From contig OZ241345.1 in NCBI GenBank assembly GCA_965200175.1, positions 3,720,001-3,784,000 on the forward strand: a stretch of DNA of 64,000 bases, written 5' to 3'. Below, piece by piece: positions 17,078 to 25,821 of the stretch (position 1 is its first letter; the number at the start of each line of letters is the position of its first letter). The position numbers were made by a program, and so were the translations under genes. Under the pieces are notes generated by a model. That model made no database searches. It worked only from the letters and a program-made list of their open reading frames with translations, and was not told the DNA's origin. This DNA is from Azophilus sp026709365. GTDB lineage: Bacteria > Pseudomonadota > Gammaproteobacteria > Pseudomonadales > Azotimanducaceae.

Positions 17078-17368
17078 CTAGACGAGGAGCGGGCCAGCGG
17101 GGTCGTATGATGGCTTCGCGCCGATGTGCTCAATACGGGATCTCCAGTTGGCTCCCAGTCTGTAGAACCTCAGGCTATCCACCTCAGCGTTAATCTCTTC
17201 TTTTAGTCGGGTACGCAGCATCGCCCACTGGGCGGGATCGATTTCGCACTCGAAGACGGAATACTGAACTCTCTGCCCGAAGTCCTTGCAAAGGCGAGCG
17301 ACCCGCCGCAGTCGCCGCCGCCCAGCCGCGTCGCCGGTGGCGACATCGTAGGTGATCAGCATCAGCAT
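17078..17368 (-). CDS. cas2: CRISPR-associated endonuclease Cas2 (type I-C)
   Basis: 96 residues. Cas2 dimers join two Cas1 dimers to form the spacer integrase. The N-terminus MLMLITYDVATGD gives the ferredoxin-like first strand with the conserved Asp at residue 8. The middle RVQYSVFECEIDPAQW is typical of type I-C Cas2. TAGGAG lies just upstream of the ATG, 9 bases after cas1. Last gene of the cas operon and next to the leader. Confidence 0.95.
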   Translation of the reverse strand: MLMLITYDVATGDAAGRRRLRRVARLCKDFGQRVQYSVFECEIDPAQWAMLRTRLKEEINAEVDSLRFYRLGANWRSRIEHIGAKPSYDPAGPLLV

Positions 17369-17377
17369 CGGAAGCTC

Positions 17378-18418
17378 CTATCGCCAGAGAAATGGTGGGT
17401 AGGCGTCGAGATCTCCGCGCAAATGGCGAGCCAGTAGGTTTGCTTGGACGACGGGCACGAGGCCGATGGTTGTCCTCTCTTCCAGAAAGGGATGCAGTAT
17501 TTCATCCTTCTTTCGGTTCTGATATGCCACCAACACTGCTTTGCGCGCAGTTTCACGCATTCTCACGGCACCACTTACTTCTGATTGAAAGTCCTGTTTC
17601 TTAAGCTGTCGTCGGTTGATTAGGGAAATCGCCAGTCGATCCGCCACCAACGGACGAAGCTCCTCCATCAGGTCCAGTGCCAAACTTGGGCGTCCCGGAC
17701 GCTCTCTGTGGAGGTACCCTACAGCCGGATCAAGGCCTACGGTTTCCAAAGCCGATCGGCAATCGTGAACCAGCAATGCGTACAGGAAGGACAGCAACGC
17801 ATTTGGCGGGTCCAGCGGTGGCCTGCGCGAGCGGCCTGAGAAGGCGAAGGTCGGCTCGTCGTTTCTTACAAGATCGCAAAATGCGCCGAAATAGATGCGT
17901 GCCGCCTCTCCCTCGATTCCTCGAATGGCGTCAGCATCGCGGGACTTTGCACTTCGACGGGCCGCGTCGCTGAGGCGGCGCTCAGACGTCTCCAACCGGG
18001 TGTTCCATTCAGTTGAACTGCTGGCGCTGTAGTCGCGCAGCGCCCGGCGAACAACAGTGCGCTGGTTCGCTATCTTGCCGGTCACGATATGACTTGCCAG
18101 CAGCCCCGTTTGCTCTTGGCTGTCGGCGAAACGGTATTGACCGCGTCGCAGGAGCACGTTGCCGGAAACTGGCCCTTCCACGCGGGCCAGGAAGCGCCCG
18201 TTGCGGCTCATGAAACTGATGCAAACGCCCCGTTCCGCGCAGTGGCCCATCAGCGCGGGGGTGGCTCCGAGCGATCCTAGGCAAACGATGCCCCCGAGGA
18301 TGTGCACTGGCACTCGTGCATGCTCCTTCCCGTCCACCTTAACCACGACGTTTTCGCCGTCTTTGTGCAGCCATGCATCAGGCGTGGTCACGTAGAGCGT
18401 GTTGAGGTGTCGGCGCAA
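17378..18418 (-). CDS. cas1: CRISPR-associated endonuclease Cas1 (type I-C)
   Basis: 346 residues. Cas1 catalyses spacer integration. The three metal ligands are visible: Glu171 in IEGEAARIYF, His236 in VGYLHRERPGR, and Asp249 in SLALDLMEELRP. The N-terminal beta domain starts MRRHLNTLYVTTPDAWLHKD, as usual in type I-C. It lies 6 bases after cas4 and 9 bases before cas2, so the adaptation genes are co-transcribed. Confidence 0.97.
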   Translation of the reverse strand: MRRHLNTLYVTTPDAWLHKDGENVVVKVDGKEHARVPVHILGGIVCLGSLGATPALMGHCAERGVCISFMSRNGRFLARVEGPVSGNVLLRRGQYRFADSQEQTGLLASHIVTGKIANQRTVVRRALRDYSASSSTEWNTRLETSERRLSDAARRSAKSRDADAIRGIEGEAARIYFGAFCDLVRNDEPTFAFSGRSRRPPLDPPNALLSFLYALLVHDCRSALETVGLDPAVGYLHRERPGRPSLALDLMEELRPLVADRLAISLINRRQLKKQDFQSEVSGAVRMRETARKAVLVAYQNRKKDEILHPFLEERTTIGLVPVVQANLLARHLRGDLDAYPPFLWR

Positions 18419-18424
18419 AGGGGC

Positions 18425-19042
18425 TTAGTCCTCCAGTTTCCGTTTTAGCCACTTCGCCACAGTTCCGGCGCCGCTGGATTGGCGGGGTTGGCAGATCTGC
18501 ATTAGCGAGCAATTGCTGCACTTGCGGTTTTCGTACGTTGCGGGAGGGGTTGCACCACTTCGGATCAGGCTTCGCGCCGCCGTGGTCACGTCTTCCGTCA
18601 AAGTGCGCAGGGCCTCATCGAATACCACGACTTTGCGGCGTCTGTTCTGTCCATAGAAAAGGGCGCCCTCCGGCACACAGGTGTCGAGCATTTCCTCTAA
18701 GCAGATGGCTTGAGCGCAGAGCTGAACCTCATCTGCCCGGTGCACCTTGGGCTTGCCTCGCTTGTACTCAACGGGATAGGGACGCTTGCCGGAGTGCATT
18801 TCGACTAGGTCGGCAAAGCCTACGAGTCCCAATCTCCGCGAACGCAATGGCACGTTTCGGGCGGTAGTAACCTCGCCTCGACGCTCCCGGATGCCAGTGT
18901 CCACGCGCTCATGGAGAATTCGGCCCTCAGCTGTGAACTCGTTCTCGGCCCACTGCTGCTCGTTGTGGATGAGTGCGCATTGTCGAGGGCAATAGAGCAT
19001 ATGCTGGAGAGCCGACAAGGAGATTGGCTCATCCTCGACCAT
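18425..19042 (-). CDS. cas4: CRISPR-associated exonuclease Cas4
   Basis: 205 residues. Cas4 trims prespacers and reads the PAM during adaptation. RecB-type nuclease residues are seen as Asp78 (GFADLVE) and Glu92-x-Lys94 (PVEYKRGKP). The iron-sulfur cluster cysteines are Cys18 or Cys22 (YCPRQC) with Cys175, Cys178 and Cys184 (CSNCSLMQIC). The ATG at 19042 has a weak Shine-Dalgarno; the gap to cas7 is 29 bases. Confidence 0.94.
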   Translation of the reverse strand: MVEDEPISLSALQHMLYCPRQCALIHNEQQWAENEFTAEGRILHERVDTGIRERRGEVTTARNVPLRSRRLGLVGFADLVEMHSGKRPYPVEYKRGKPKVHRADEVQLCAQAICLEEMLDTCVPEGALFYGQNRRRKVVVFDEALRTLTEDVTTAARSLIRSGATPPATYENRKCSNCSLMQICQPRQSSGAGTVAKWLKRKLED

Positions 19043-19071
19043 GCGAACTTTTCGGGTTTCCAGCGACGGGC

Positions 19072-20007
19072 TTAGATCCGGTCGATCACTTGGATGCCTA
19101 GCGGCAGATCGTTGTTGTCCACATGAACAGCGTAGTCGGAGAAGAAACGCGCTGGCGGCAGGTTGTGCGCTCGAGAATCGCCCGGATCATGTTCCTCGCC
19201 TTCGAAAACGCGTTTGACTGCAACGCGCTCGAAGAGCCGGTGAGCAGGGGCATTGCCAATTGCGCTTTGGTGTTTAAACAAGACTAGCCGACGGGCGGAC
19301 ATCTCACCCCTGGCGGCAGACCGATCGTGATCGAACATCTGCTCAAGTGCAGTCCAGAGCAGCTCCGCATCGTCCTCGGAGAAGCCGGTGCCCTTGCTTT
19401 TGCCGCCAGCAAGGCTTGCCGACACGAATCCGTGAACCCGGTAGAGTCCATATGGAATGATGTGCTTGCGCCCCATCGTGCGGATATCCCCCTTGGACTC
19501 GGCGTCGGCTGAGGTGGTTGCTGCCATCCGGGTGATGGACACCTCCAGAGGAAGCACCGGCTCGATGGAGCGGGCGAAGGCGAATTGCACCGGGCCTCGG
19601 ACCTGACCACAGTTTGCGCCCTTGGTGGACATGACCGCCCCGAAGGTGCGCACGTCGAAAAAATTACTGCACATCCATCGCGTTAGTTCCCTGGCCTTCG
19701 CTTCCTCCTTGGGCAGCTTCTCGCGATCCTTGTCGGATGCATCCGGCACTATGGCGTCCCAAGCCCGCTTTTGCTGGATTTCCAAGATGGCGCGCTCCGT
19801 GACGAAAATCTCGTAGCCAGGGGCTTCATCCTTGGTCATGGCCACAAAGTTGCGGACCTTGCGCTTCAGGCAAACATCCGACACCAGCCCTTGGTTGGTT
19901 TCCGGGTCAAGGCGGGGGAGGTTCCCGGCGTCCGGGTCGCCGTTGGGGTTGCCGTTGGTGACGTCGAACAGGTAAACAAAGTCATAGCGGTTCTCAAGCG
20001 GGTTCAT
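19072..20007 (-). CDS. cas7c: Type I-C Cascade backbone protein Cas7 (Csd2)
   Basis: 311 residues. Multiple Cas7 copies coat the crRNA spacer in Cascade. The N-terminus NRYDFVYLFDVTNGNPNGDPD and the YGLYRVHGFVSASLA segment are hallmarks of the Csd2/Csh2 family. A strong GAGGAGG lies just before the ATG, which fits the high copy number needed. Confidence 0.96.
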   Translation of the reverse strand: MNPLENRYDFVYLFDVTNGNPNGDPDAGNLPRLDPETNQGLVSDVCLKRKVRNFVAMTKDEAPGYEIFVTERAILEIQQKRAWDAIVPDASDKDREKLPKEEAKARELTRWMCSNFFDVRTFGAVMSTKGANCGQVRGPVQFAFARSIEPVLPLEVSITRMAATTSADAESKGDIRTMGRKHIIPYGLYRVHGFVSASLAGGKSKGTGFSEDDAELLWTALEQMFDHDRSAARGEMSARRLVLFKHQSAIGNAPAHRLFERVAVKRVFEGEEHDPGDSRAHNLPPARFFSDYAVHVDNNDLPLGIQVIDRI

Positions 20008-20024
20008 TTTCTTCAGTCCTCCTC

Positions 20025-20414
20025 TTAGGTGTTGTCGTCAGTTTGAGAAGATTTGTCCGCCATGCGCTTGTAGGCCCTTTGGTGGTGATAGCCAATTGCG
20101 AAGCGGCCCTGCTCTTGCAGCCTCAAGCTGCGTGGGAAGGCGGTGTCGAAGCCGCTCAGAATCGAGTCGATCTGTTGGTCGAACCAGTGCGCAAGACCAG
20201 CCTTGTCGCCTTTGCGGAGCGAGGCAAGGTGGTTTGCCGAATTGCGCTCAAGCAAGGGAAAAACCGAAGCCGGAGTAGCCGATGCGGCGCCAAAATACCG
20301 ATCCTTGATGGTGGCGTTGACTCCAGGCAGCGCGGCTCGTTGGAGGTTTTCGTACACGGCAAACAGTCGGCCAAGCCGATACGCTGCGTTGGTGTCGTCT
20401 GGATTCAGGCTCAT
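20025..20414 (-). CDS. cas11c: Cas11c small subunit from an internal start in cas8c
   Basis: Inside cas8c and in the same frame, an ATG at 20414 is preceded by AAAGGAGG (20430-20423) with 8 bases between them, better than the signal of cas8c itself. It would give a 129-residue, mainly helical protein starting MSLNPDDTNAAYRLGRLF. In studied type I-C systems the small subunit Cas11c is made in this way from the 3' end of cas8c and two copies form the Cascade belly. The site here matches that design in position and length. Whether it is used is inferred. Confidence 0.75.
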   Translation of the reverse strand: MSLNPDDTNAAYRLGRLFAVYENLQRAALPGVNATIKDRYFGAASATPASVFPLLERNSANHLASLRKGDKAGLAHWFDQQIDSILSGFDTAFPRSLRLQEQGRFAIGYHHQRAYKRMADKSSQTDDNT

Positions 20415-21803
20415 TGAAACGTCCTCCTTTTCATATCCCAAGCGGTGGTCTCGTGCAAGGATAGCCTTGCAGATGGCGACCCGTCTGCCATTAATGTCCT
20501 TGTCCGCTCGCATTCGAGCAATGATTGCGGCCAAAAGTGAATGAGGGTAGCGCCCGCCAGTGAGAATGGCGCGGATCAGGGCGCCGCCCATCATCGGGGG
20601 TATGTTGTCCGCCCGCCTTTTGCCGGGTGGAGCGGTTTCGATCAGCAATGTCCACAATGCAGGAGCACCCGCCCAAGCAGGGGGCTGAAGCCGCAGATCC
20701 TTCCAGTGCTCAGCGATCCTGCTGTAGATTTCGCCGATTCGGTTCTCGTACCAGAAGCGGACCGAAAGTCGCGATGCGTTGGGGGCGAGGCCGAGGACAA
20801 AGAACCGTGTGTCCTCTCGCACGTCCGGCTGGACCTCTTCGATGGGACGACCCTCAGAAACCGCTGCAAGTTTGTCCCTGACTTTCGCCCCTTCAGCACT
20901 ATTCGTTGGGGGAGGATCTGCAAGAATTGAGAAAATGCTTTCGGCAGCCGAAGCAGCAGCATCGCCCAAGCTGGCTTCAGCCCAATAGACGATGGTGGTG
21001 TCGCCGATCCTCATGTTGTTTCCATCATTCGGCGTCAGCATGGTATTCAAGGCGGTCGTATAGGCGAACGCCGCCCGCTCGGAGACTGGCGCGTTGTCTC
21101 CCTGCTTTCTTCCGAACGACTCGAACGCGTCGAGATTGAAGGAGATGAGCGAAGCCCCAGAAGACTGAGCGCCTCGAACCCCCTTAATCTTGGGATGCAG
21201 ACGCTTGGCAGGTGCTAGTTCGCCAGTTACGAGACAAAGTGCCTCTGCTCCTCCCTGCGTTGCCAGATGGTCCTGCCAGATTTGCCTGCCAACTATGCGC
21301 TCGTGGATATACCCCCGCTCACCATCCAGTCTAAAGACGACGTTGGCATCGAGCATATCCCGGGCGTGGGGCAATCGGGAGAAATGCTGCGGGTCTGGGT
21401 GCCAAGTGGAAAGGAACGAGGCCAATGCCCGAAGCCCCTTGTCATCGGTCGCAGCGAGCAAGTTTACGTGCAGCTGCTTGAAGGCATGATGTTCACCTCG
21501 ATGCGCGGGCGTAGGCTCGCCAGTTTCCTCGTCACGGATGAGGCCTAGGGAGTAGGCTGTTTTGTCCCACAGGAAGTTCGGCGCGATGTTCACCGAGCGG
21601 TTTACTGGTCCCGGCACCAGAATTCGGCTGGGCCGTGGGGACTTGCCCGTCGTGTCCCGGACATCCATTACATCCAAGGCTTCGCCTTCGGGCGAGAGAA
21701 CGACCGCGTAGGAGACGCCTTGGCTTGAATAGCCGTAGTGGAGCGCCGGGCCGCTCTCCAAGAGCCTGTCGTAGTAGCCCACAAGTGCCTGCAGCACCGT
21801 CAC
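20025..21803 (-). CDS. cas8c: Type I-C Cascade large subunit Cas8c (Csd1)
   Basis: 592 residues from a GTG that overlaps the cas5 stop (GTGA). Cas8c recognises the PAM and helps open the target DNA. The start TVLQALVGYYDRLLESG and later segments (GVRGAQSSGASLISFNLDAF; NIPPMMGGALIRAILTG) are typical of the Csd1 family. The C-terminal 129 residues double as Cas11c. An Asn/Asp-rich tail follows a basic stretch (YHHQRAYKRMADK). Confidence 0.95.
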   Translation of the reverse strand: MTVLQALVGYYDRLLESGPALHYGYSSQGVSYAVVLSPEGEALDVMDVRDTTGKSPRPSRILVPGPVNRSVNIAPNFLWDKTAYSLGLIRDEETGEPTPAHRGEHHAFKQLHVNLLAATDDKGLRALASFLSTWHPDPQHFSRLPHARDMLDANVVFRLDGERGYIHERIVGRQIWQDHLATQGGAEALCLVTGELAPAKRLHPKIKGVRGAQSSGASLISFNLDAFESFGRKQGDNAPVSERAAFAYTTALNTMLTPNDGNNMRIGDTTIVYWAEASLGDAAASAAESIFSILADPPPTNSAEGAKVRDKLAAVSEGRPIEEVQPDVREDTRFFVLGLAPNASRLSVRFWYENRIGEIYSRIAEHWKDLRLQPPAWAGAPALWTLLIETAPPGKRRADNIPPMMGGALIRAILTGGRYPHSLLAAIIARMRADKDINGRRVAICKAILARDHRLGYEKEDVSMSLNPDDTNAAYRLGRLFAVYENLQRAALPGVNATIKDRYFGAASATPASVFPLLERNSANHLASLRKGDKAGLAHWFDQQIDSILSGFDTAFPRSLRLQEQGRFAIGYHHQRAYKRMADKSSQTDDNT

Positions 21804-22471
21804 CCCCTTACCTCATCGGATTGCGGGTGTGGCACATCTATTACGCCTTCCTTCAAGGCCGCGCGGAAGAACCGCGGTGCCATCGCGTTTGCGTAGTCGA
21901 TGTCGTGCAGCATCCAGCCCAAGTCCAGATTGCGCTGATCTGGCGGAAGTGTCGACGGAGGTGGCTTGTCGGTTACCAACTCGAAATCCGCGATGAACTC
22001 CCTTGTTCCCAGATAAGGGCGGTGGAAACACTGCCCCTTGGAGGCGCGCCGATTGAACATGGAGAGATGTTTCGCTTCGCTGTCGTCGGCTTGGGCAGAA
22101 TCGGTAAGGGCGAAATGCGCCTCGATGACATACGCCACGTCGCGCAAAAGGGTTGTCGCCCGTTGTTGCCTGTCATCCTCGACCACGGTGTGCAGCCCCC
22201 ACGCTTTGCCGCTCTTCATGGCCTTTTGCACGTTGGCTGGCGATATCTTGTGGCCGAGCTCATTGCGCCGCAGGTTCTCGAAGCGTATTGGCTTCAGCAC
22301 ATGGACGCGGTCGATGACCCAGCGGATGGCGGGCTTCCAGTGTATTGCCTCCAGAATGCCGCGCGCGGCGGAAGGCGTCATGGCGTCATAGGAGACGCGC
22401 TCGACCTTCATCTCGGGACGCGTGAAGCAGGCGTATTCTCCCCACACATGCAGCTTGACGCCGAAAGTCAT
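21800..22471 (-). CDS. cas5c: Type I-C Cas5 (Cas5d), pre-crRNA processing endoribonuclease
   Basis: 223 residues. In type I-C systems Cas5 replaces Cas6: it cuts pre-crRNA and stays on the 5' handle. Signature pieces are KLHVWGEYACFTRPEMKVER, YDAMTPSAARGILEAIHW and YLGTREFIADFEL. No cas6 is present in the window, as expected. It is the first gene of the cas5-8-7-4-1-2 run and overlaps cas8c by 4 bases. It is separated from cas3 by an 860-base stretch that holds hicA and hicB, unlike the usual cas3-cas5 junction. Confidence 0.95.
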   Translation of the reverse strand: MTFGVKLHVWGEYACFTRPEMKVERVSYDAMTPSAARGILEAIHWKPAIRWVIDRVHVLKPIRFENLRRNELGHKISPANVQKAMKSGKAWGLHTVVEDDRQQRATTLLRDVAYVIEAHFALTDSAQADDSEAKHLSMFNRRASKGQCFHRPYLGTREFIADFELVTDKPPPSTLPPDQRNLDLGWMLHDIDYANAMAPRFFRAALKEGVIDVPHPQSDEVRG

Positions 22472-22572
22472 CCTCTGCCTCCGAAACGGAGCCGCCGTTC
22501 TGGCACGGGGAGGCCACCAGTGGTAGAGTGCTTGCGTTTATTGGAACCATAGGCTGGAACTGGGGCGAGAAG

Positions 22573-22884
22573 GTGAAACTCCGATGTTATGCCCGACAGT
22601 GTGGCGATCAGTGGTACGCAATCTGCACCGATCTCGATATCGCCGCTGATGGCGCGTCCTTGGAGGAGGCAAAAGCCTCCTTGGTGACTTGCGTCGAGCT
22701 CTATCTGGAGGGTGCGAAGGCATTGTCTGCTGTGGACAGGCATCGTTGGCTGGCGCGAAAGGCACCTTGGCAAGTGCGGGCGCAAATGATCCTGCTGGAC
22801 GCTCTGCACCGGCTGCGAGGAGGCGAAGAAACGCTTGTGAACTTCGTTCTCGAATCGGATGGGTGGAAGTTGGCTCACGTTTAG
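22573..22884 (+). CDS. HicB-like antitoxin (convergent with hicA)
   Basis: 103 residues from the GTG at 22573, preceded by GCGAGAAG; an earlier GTG at 22528 is possible. The N-terminal half KLRCYARQCGDQWYAICTDL, then LEEAKASLVTCVELYLEGA, follows the HicB partial RNase H fold. The C-terminal half has no clear helix-turn-helix. HicB proteins bind and silence HicA. Here the gene lies on the strand opposite to hicA and to all cas genes, and its stop overlaps the hicA stop by 4 bases. Ordinary hicAB pairs are same-strand operons. Confidence 0.65.
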   Translation: MKLRCYARQCGDQWYAICTDLDIAADGASLEEAKASLVTCVELYLEGAKALSAVDRHRWLARKAPWQVRAQMILLDALHRLRGGEETLVNFVLESDGWKLAHV

Positions 22885-23093
22885 CCGGGCCGAAAGAGTT
22901 CTTTTGGAAGCTGGGACTGCCGCCTGATTGACGCGAGCGTGGCCTTGTTGATTTCGTCGCTTTCCTTCCCTGCCACCGTAACTCCGCGAATTTGCCCATT
23001 CACCAATCCCTCGAATCGCCGATGGCTTCCCTTTTGGCGGTCCAAGCGGAAGCCGTTGTTTTCGAGTATGCGCATGACTTCGCGGACTTTCAT
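22881..23093 (-). CDS. hicA: HicA-like mRNA interferase toxin
   Basis: 70 residues. HicA folds as a small dsRNA-binding-like domain and cuts mRNA with one histidine. That residue is visible in RQKGSHRRFEG, after the usual start VREVMRILENNGFRLDRQKG. The end KATLASIRRQSQLPKELF is also typical. It lies on the cas strand between cas3 (ends 23335) and cas5 (starts 22471), so a read-through cas transcript would carry the toxin but not the antitoxin. Confidence 0.8.
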   Translation of the reverse strand: MKVREVMRILENNGFRLDRQKGSHRRFEGLVNGQIRGVTVAGKESDEINKATLASIRRQSQLPKELFRPG

Positions 23094-23334
23094 GGTCGGG
23101 GACAGCCCCTTGGAACCGGCTCATGGCTTTTCTGCGATGGCCCCTGAACCACGTCCCCGGCAGCGCCAGGGACGATCTGTCCAGATCGGGGGGTTTGAGA
23201 ACAAAGTGCATTTTTCAACCCGCGCGTAGGTCGCGACGGATAGGGAGTTTAGATTCAATTTTATTTTCATGCAATTTGTCCTCCAGACGAGCCGCACTAT
23301 ACAAACCAAAGCGGGTGTAAGCAACTCCTCATGC

Positions 23335-25590
23335 CTAAACCACTAGTCCCTCCGCTTGTCGGAAGGTTGGATCATCACAATTCAGGCCGATATCTTGTTG
23401 GTACAGATCCATGCTTTTCAAAACCATGAATTGGTCGCCAAACTTGCCCTTCTCCACCGCTTCTATTGCCCCGGCTTGGAGTAGCGCGCTTCGGGCGCGA
23501 GCGGGGATTTGTACGGTGTAGGGCTGAAGTTTGCGGGCTATTTGTCCGGGTCGTTCCGCAAATTCAAGGTCTTTCAGCAGTCGGTTGGCGACCCCACTTA
23601 CTCCATTTGCGCCAGCATACGGGACAATCACCGGCATCATTGACGTCTCTATCAGCTTGAACTCTTGGGCAATGGTGCTGAACGGGAAATCCAAAGTGTC
23701 CCGCCGTTCTTCGATCAGCCCCAGAATGTTCTTCTCGTCGAGGGATTTCCAAGTCTTAATCCAGTAAACGTCGTTGAAGTAGGCTTCTATGGCCTCCGGT
23801 GCTGACGGATCCCCATGCTTTCGCATTGCGCTGCGGGCAGCGTCAGCCAGTTGGGCGATTCCGGGCGGGGAGCGTCGCCCATCGGCCTCGTCGGGCCTGA
23901 ACACGAACACGTCGCCTCTTGCCGCCCTTCCCTCCCTGTTGCAACGTCCTGCGGCCTGGATGATGGACTCCAGCCCTGCTTCAGCGCGCCAAACCACAGG
24001 AAAGTCGAGGTCCACTCCCGCCTCGACCAAGGATGTGGCGACAAGTCGAACCGGCGCTCCGCCTTGTAGGCTCTCGCGTACCTCAGTTAGCCGCTCTCGG
24101 CGATGCACAGCGCACATGAAGGTCGAGAGGTGGAGTGCCCCGGGTGTGTCCCGGAGCGACTCGTGGAGTTCTCGGGCGTGTCTGCGCGTGTTGACGATGC
24201 AAAGGACTTGATGAGTTTTGCGCAGGCTCTCCAAAAGGCTCGAATCAGTGACCTTTTCCTTGCGCTTGAATCGTGTGCGCTTGAGGTCTTGGTGGAGACC
24301 TTCCGGGTCGGGTGCCAACTCGCGGAGATTTCTGAATCCGTCGGGGAACTGGCTCGACTCCGCCAACGCGGGCTGGGTAGCCGTGCAAAGCACTGCCGTC
24401 GTCCACCAATTGCGGGTGAGTTCGTCGAGCGCGGCCACGCAGGGGCGCAGATACTTGAGTGGAAGGGTCTGGGCCTCGTCGAGGATGACGACGCTGTTGG
24501 CGATGTTGTGCAGCTTGCGGCAGCGGGCGGGGCGGCTGGCAAAAAGACTCTCAAAGAACTGGACCGCAGTGGTTACGATGATTGGGGCATCCCAGTTCTG
24601 TGTGGCCAACCCCAGCTTGCGCAGCCCTTCGCGGCCAGAGATTTGCTCCTCGTCGAAGCTGCTGTGGTGCTCAACCACAAAATCAGACTCATCGCCTGAT
24701 CCTTGGCTGAGCGCCTTGCGGAAAACCGTTGCGGTCTGCTCGATGATGCTGGTGTAAGGGATCACATAGATGATGCGGGAGAGGTCATGGTGCTTGGCAT
24801 GATCGAGCGCAAACGCCAGTGAGGAAAGCGTCTTTCCACCCCCTGTGGGCACGGTCAGAGTGAACACCCCGGGCTGATCTGCTGCCTGCCCCCGCACATG
24901 GTTGAGAACCCTAGTGCGAAGTGTGTTTACGGGCGTCTCTTCGGCATTTTGCGTGAGGGCTTGGAGGTGTTGGCCAAGCCGTTTGCGGAGTTCGCTGATT
25001 GGGGGATGGCCTCCCCTCAAGGTCGCCTTGCCGCGCAATTGGTCATAGTAGGCTTCGGTGTCGAGGTGGTCGGCATCGACTAGCGCGGAAAACAACATTC
25101 GGATGAACAATGCGGCCGAAAAGCCGGCAGTGTCGCGGCTGCGAGGAATGATCTGTGGCGTGGAGAGTTCATTCAGGAGGTTGATCTCATTCTCCCAGAT
25201 GGGGTCAAGTTTGGGGACTTCCTTGACTAAGCGCTGTTTCAACGAACCGCCTTTCTCGCCGGTTCCGTCAGCAAGTCCGGCGTGGTGACCTGCAATGCAG
25301 AACGCGAGCATCTTGCCTATCAGGGGGCCATATTGGCTCATGGCGACTTTGGCTCCGGCCGTGGAGTGGTCCACAGAGCGGGGGTCGCCGTCAAGGCGGG
25401 CTTGAAACTCTTGGGTGTACTTGCCGAGATCGTGCAGCAGACCGGCGGCCCGCCCGAAGTCGCTGCAGCCCACCGACTTCAGGAACTCGGCGGCTTTGTC
25501 TCCCGTGTCGTTTAGATGATCGGCAAGCGTGTGCCAGTCGTCACGAGACGGTGAGTCGCCTGTATGGGCGAAGTAGCCACTTTCAGGCAT
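23335..25590 (-). CDS. cas3: CRISPR-associated helicase-nuclease Cas3 (HD and helicase in one chain)
   Basis: 751 residues. Cas3 degrades DNA marked by Cascade. The N-terminal HD nuclease domain shows His25, His53-Asp54 (LLHDLGK), His75 and the pair in AGHHAGLADG. The superfamily 2 helicase has Walker A TVPTGGGKT at about 246-254 and motif II DEAQ at 371-374, a variant of DEAH common in type I-C. The C-terminal domain follows. Upstream, about 50 AT-rich bases (25611-25640) may hold its promoter, but no clean -35/-10 pair is seen. Confidence 0.96.
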   Translation of the reverse strand: MPESGYFAHTGDSPSRDDWHTLADHLNDTGDKAAEFLKSVGCSDFGRAAGLLHDLGKYTQEFQARLDGDPRSVDHSTAGAKVAMSQYGPLIGKMLAFCIAGHHAGLADGTGEKGGSLKQRLVKEVPKLDPIWENEINLLNELSTPQIIPRSRDTAGFSAALFIRMLFSALVDADHLDTEAYYDQLRGKATLRGGHPPISELRKRLGQHLQALTQNAEETPVNTLRTRVLNHVRGQAADQPGVFTLTVPTGGGKTLSSLAFALDHAKHHDLSRIIYVIPYTSIIEQTATVFRKALSQGSGDESDFVVEHHSSFDEEQISGREGLRKLGLATQNWDAPIIVTTAVQFFESLFASRPARCRKLHNIANSVVILDEAQTLPLKYLRPCVAALDELTRNWWTTAVLCTATQPALAESSQFPDGFRNLRELAPDPEGLHQDLKRTRFKRKEKVTDSSLLESLRKTHQVLCIVNTRRHARELHESLRDTPGALHLSTFMCAVHRRERLTEVRESLQGGAPVRLVATSLVEAGVDLDFPVVWRAEAGLESIIQAAGRCNREGRAARGDVFVFRPDEADGRRSPPGIAQLADAARSAMRKHGDPSAPEAIEAYFNDVYWIKTWKSLDEKNILGLIEERRDTLDFPFSTIAQEFKLIETSMMPVIVPYAGANGVSGVANRLLKDLEFAERPGQIARKLQPYTVQIPARARSALLQAGAIEAVEKGKFGDQFMVLKSMDLYQQDIGLNCDDPTFRQAEGLVV

Positions 25591-25821
25591 GCACTGTATC
25601 CAACTGTCAAATCTATATTTGTATTAAAACACAGTATTTCTGGTGGCCGTCAAGATTGGTTTCCAGCGAGGGCTTCACGACAAGAAATACTTCGAGCCCA
25701 AACCCGGTCGCTTTAGGCTCGGCTGCGAGAAGGATGGCGGGCGATCATCGACGATGTTGGCCAACGCCTCAGTGTGTATCCGAAGAGCATGCCAGAATTC
25801 TTGTTCTTAGCTCTTTTCGGC

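Noticed and set aside
22468..23211. 247-codon minus-strand frame across the hicA/hicB stretch
   Set aside because: Out of frame with hicA, antisense to the hicB-like gene, and low-complexity; a shadow.
25650..25820. Possible toxin gene remnant upstream of cas3 on the plus strand
   Set aside because: The readable peptide (FQRGLHDKKYFEPKPGRF) has no match I recognise to HigB or RelE, and no start or ribosome site is present.
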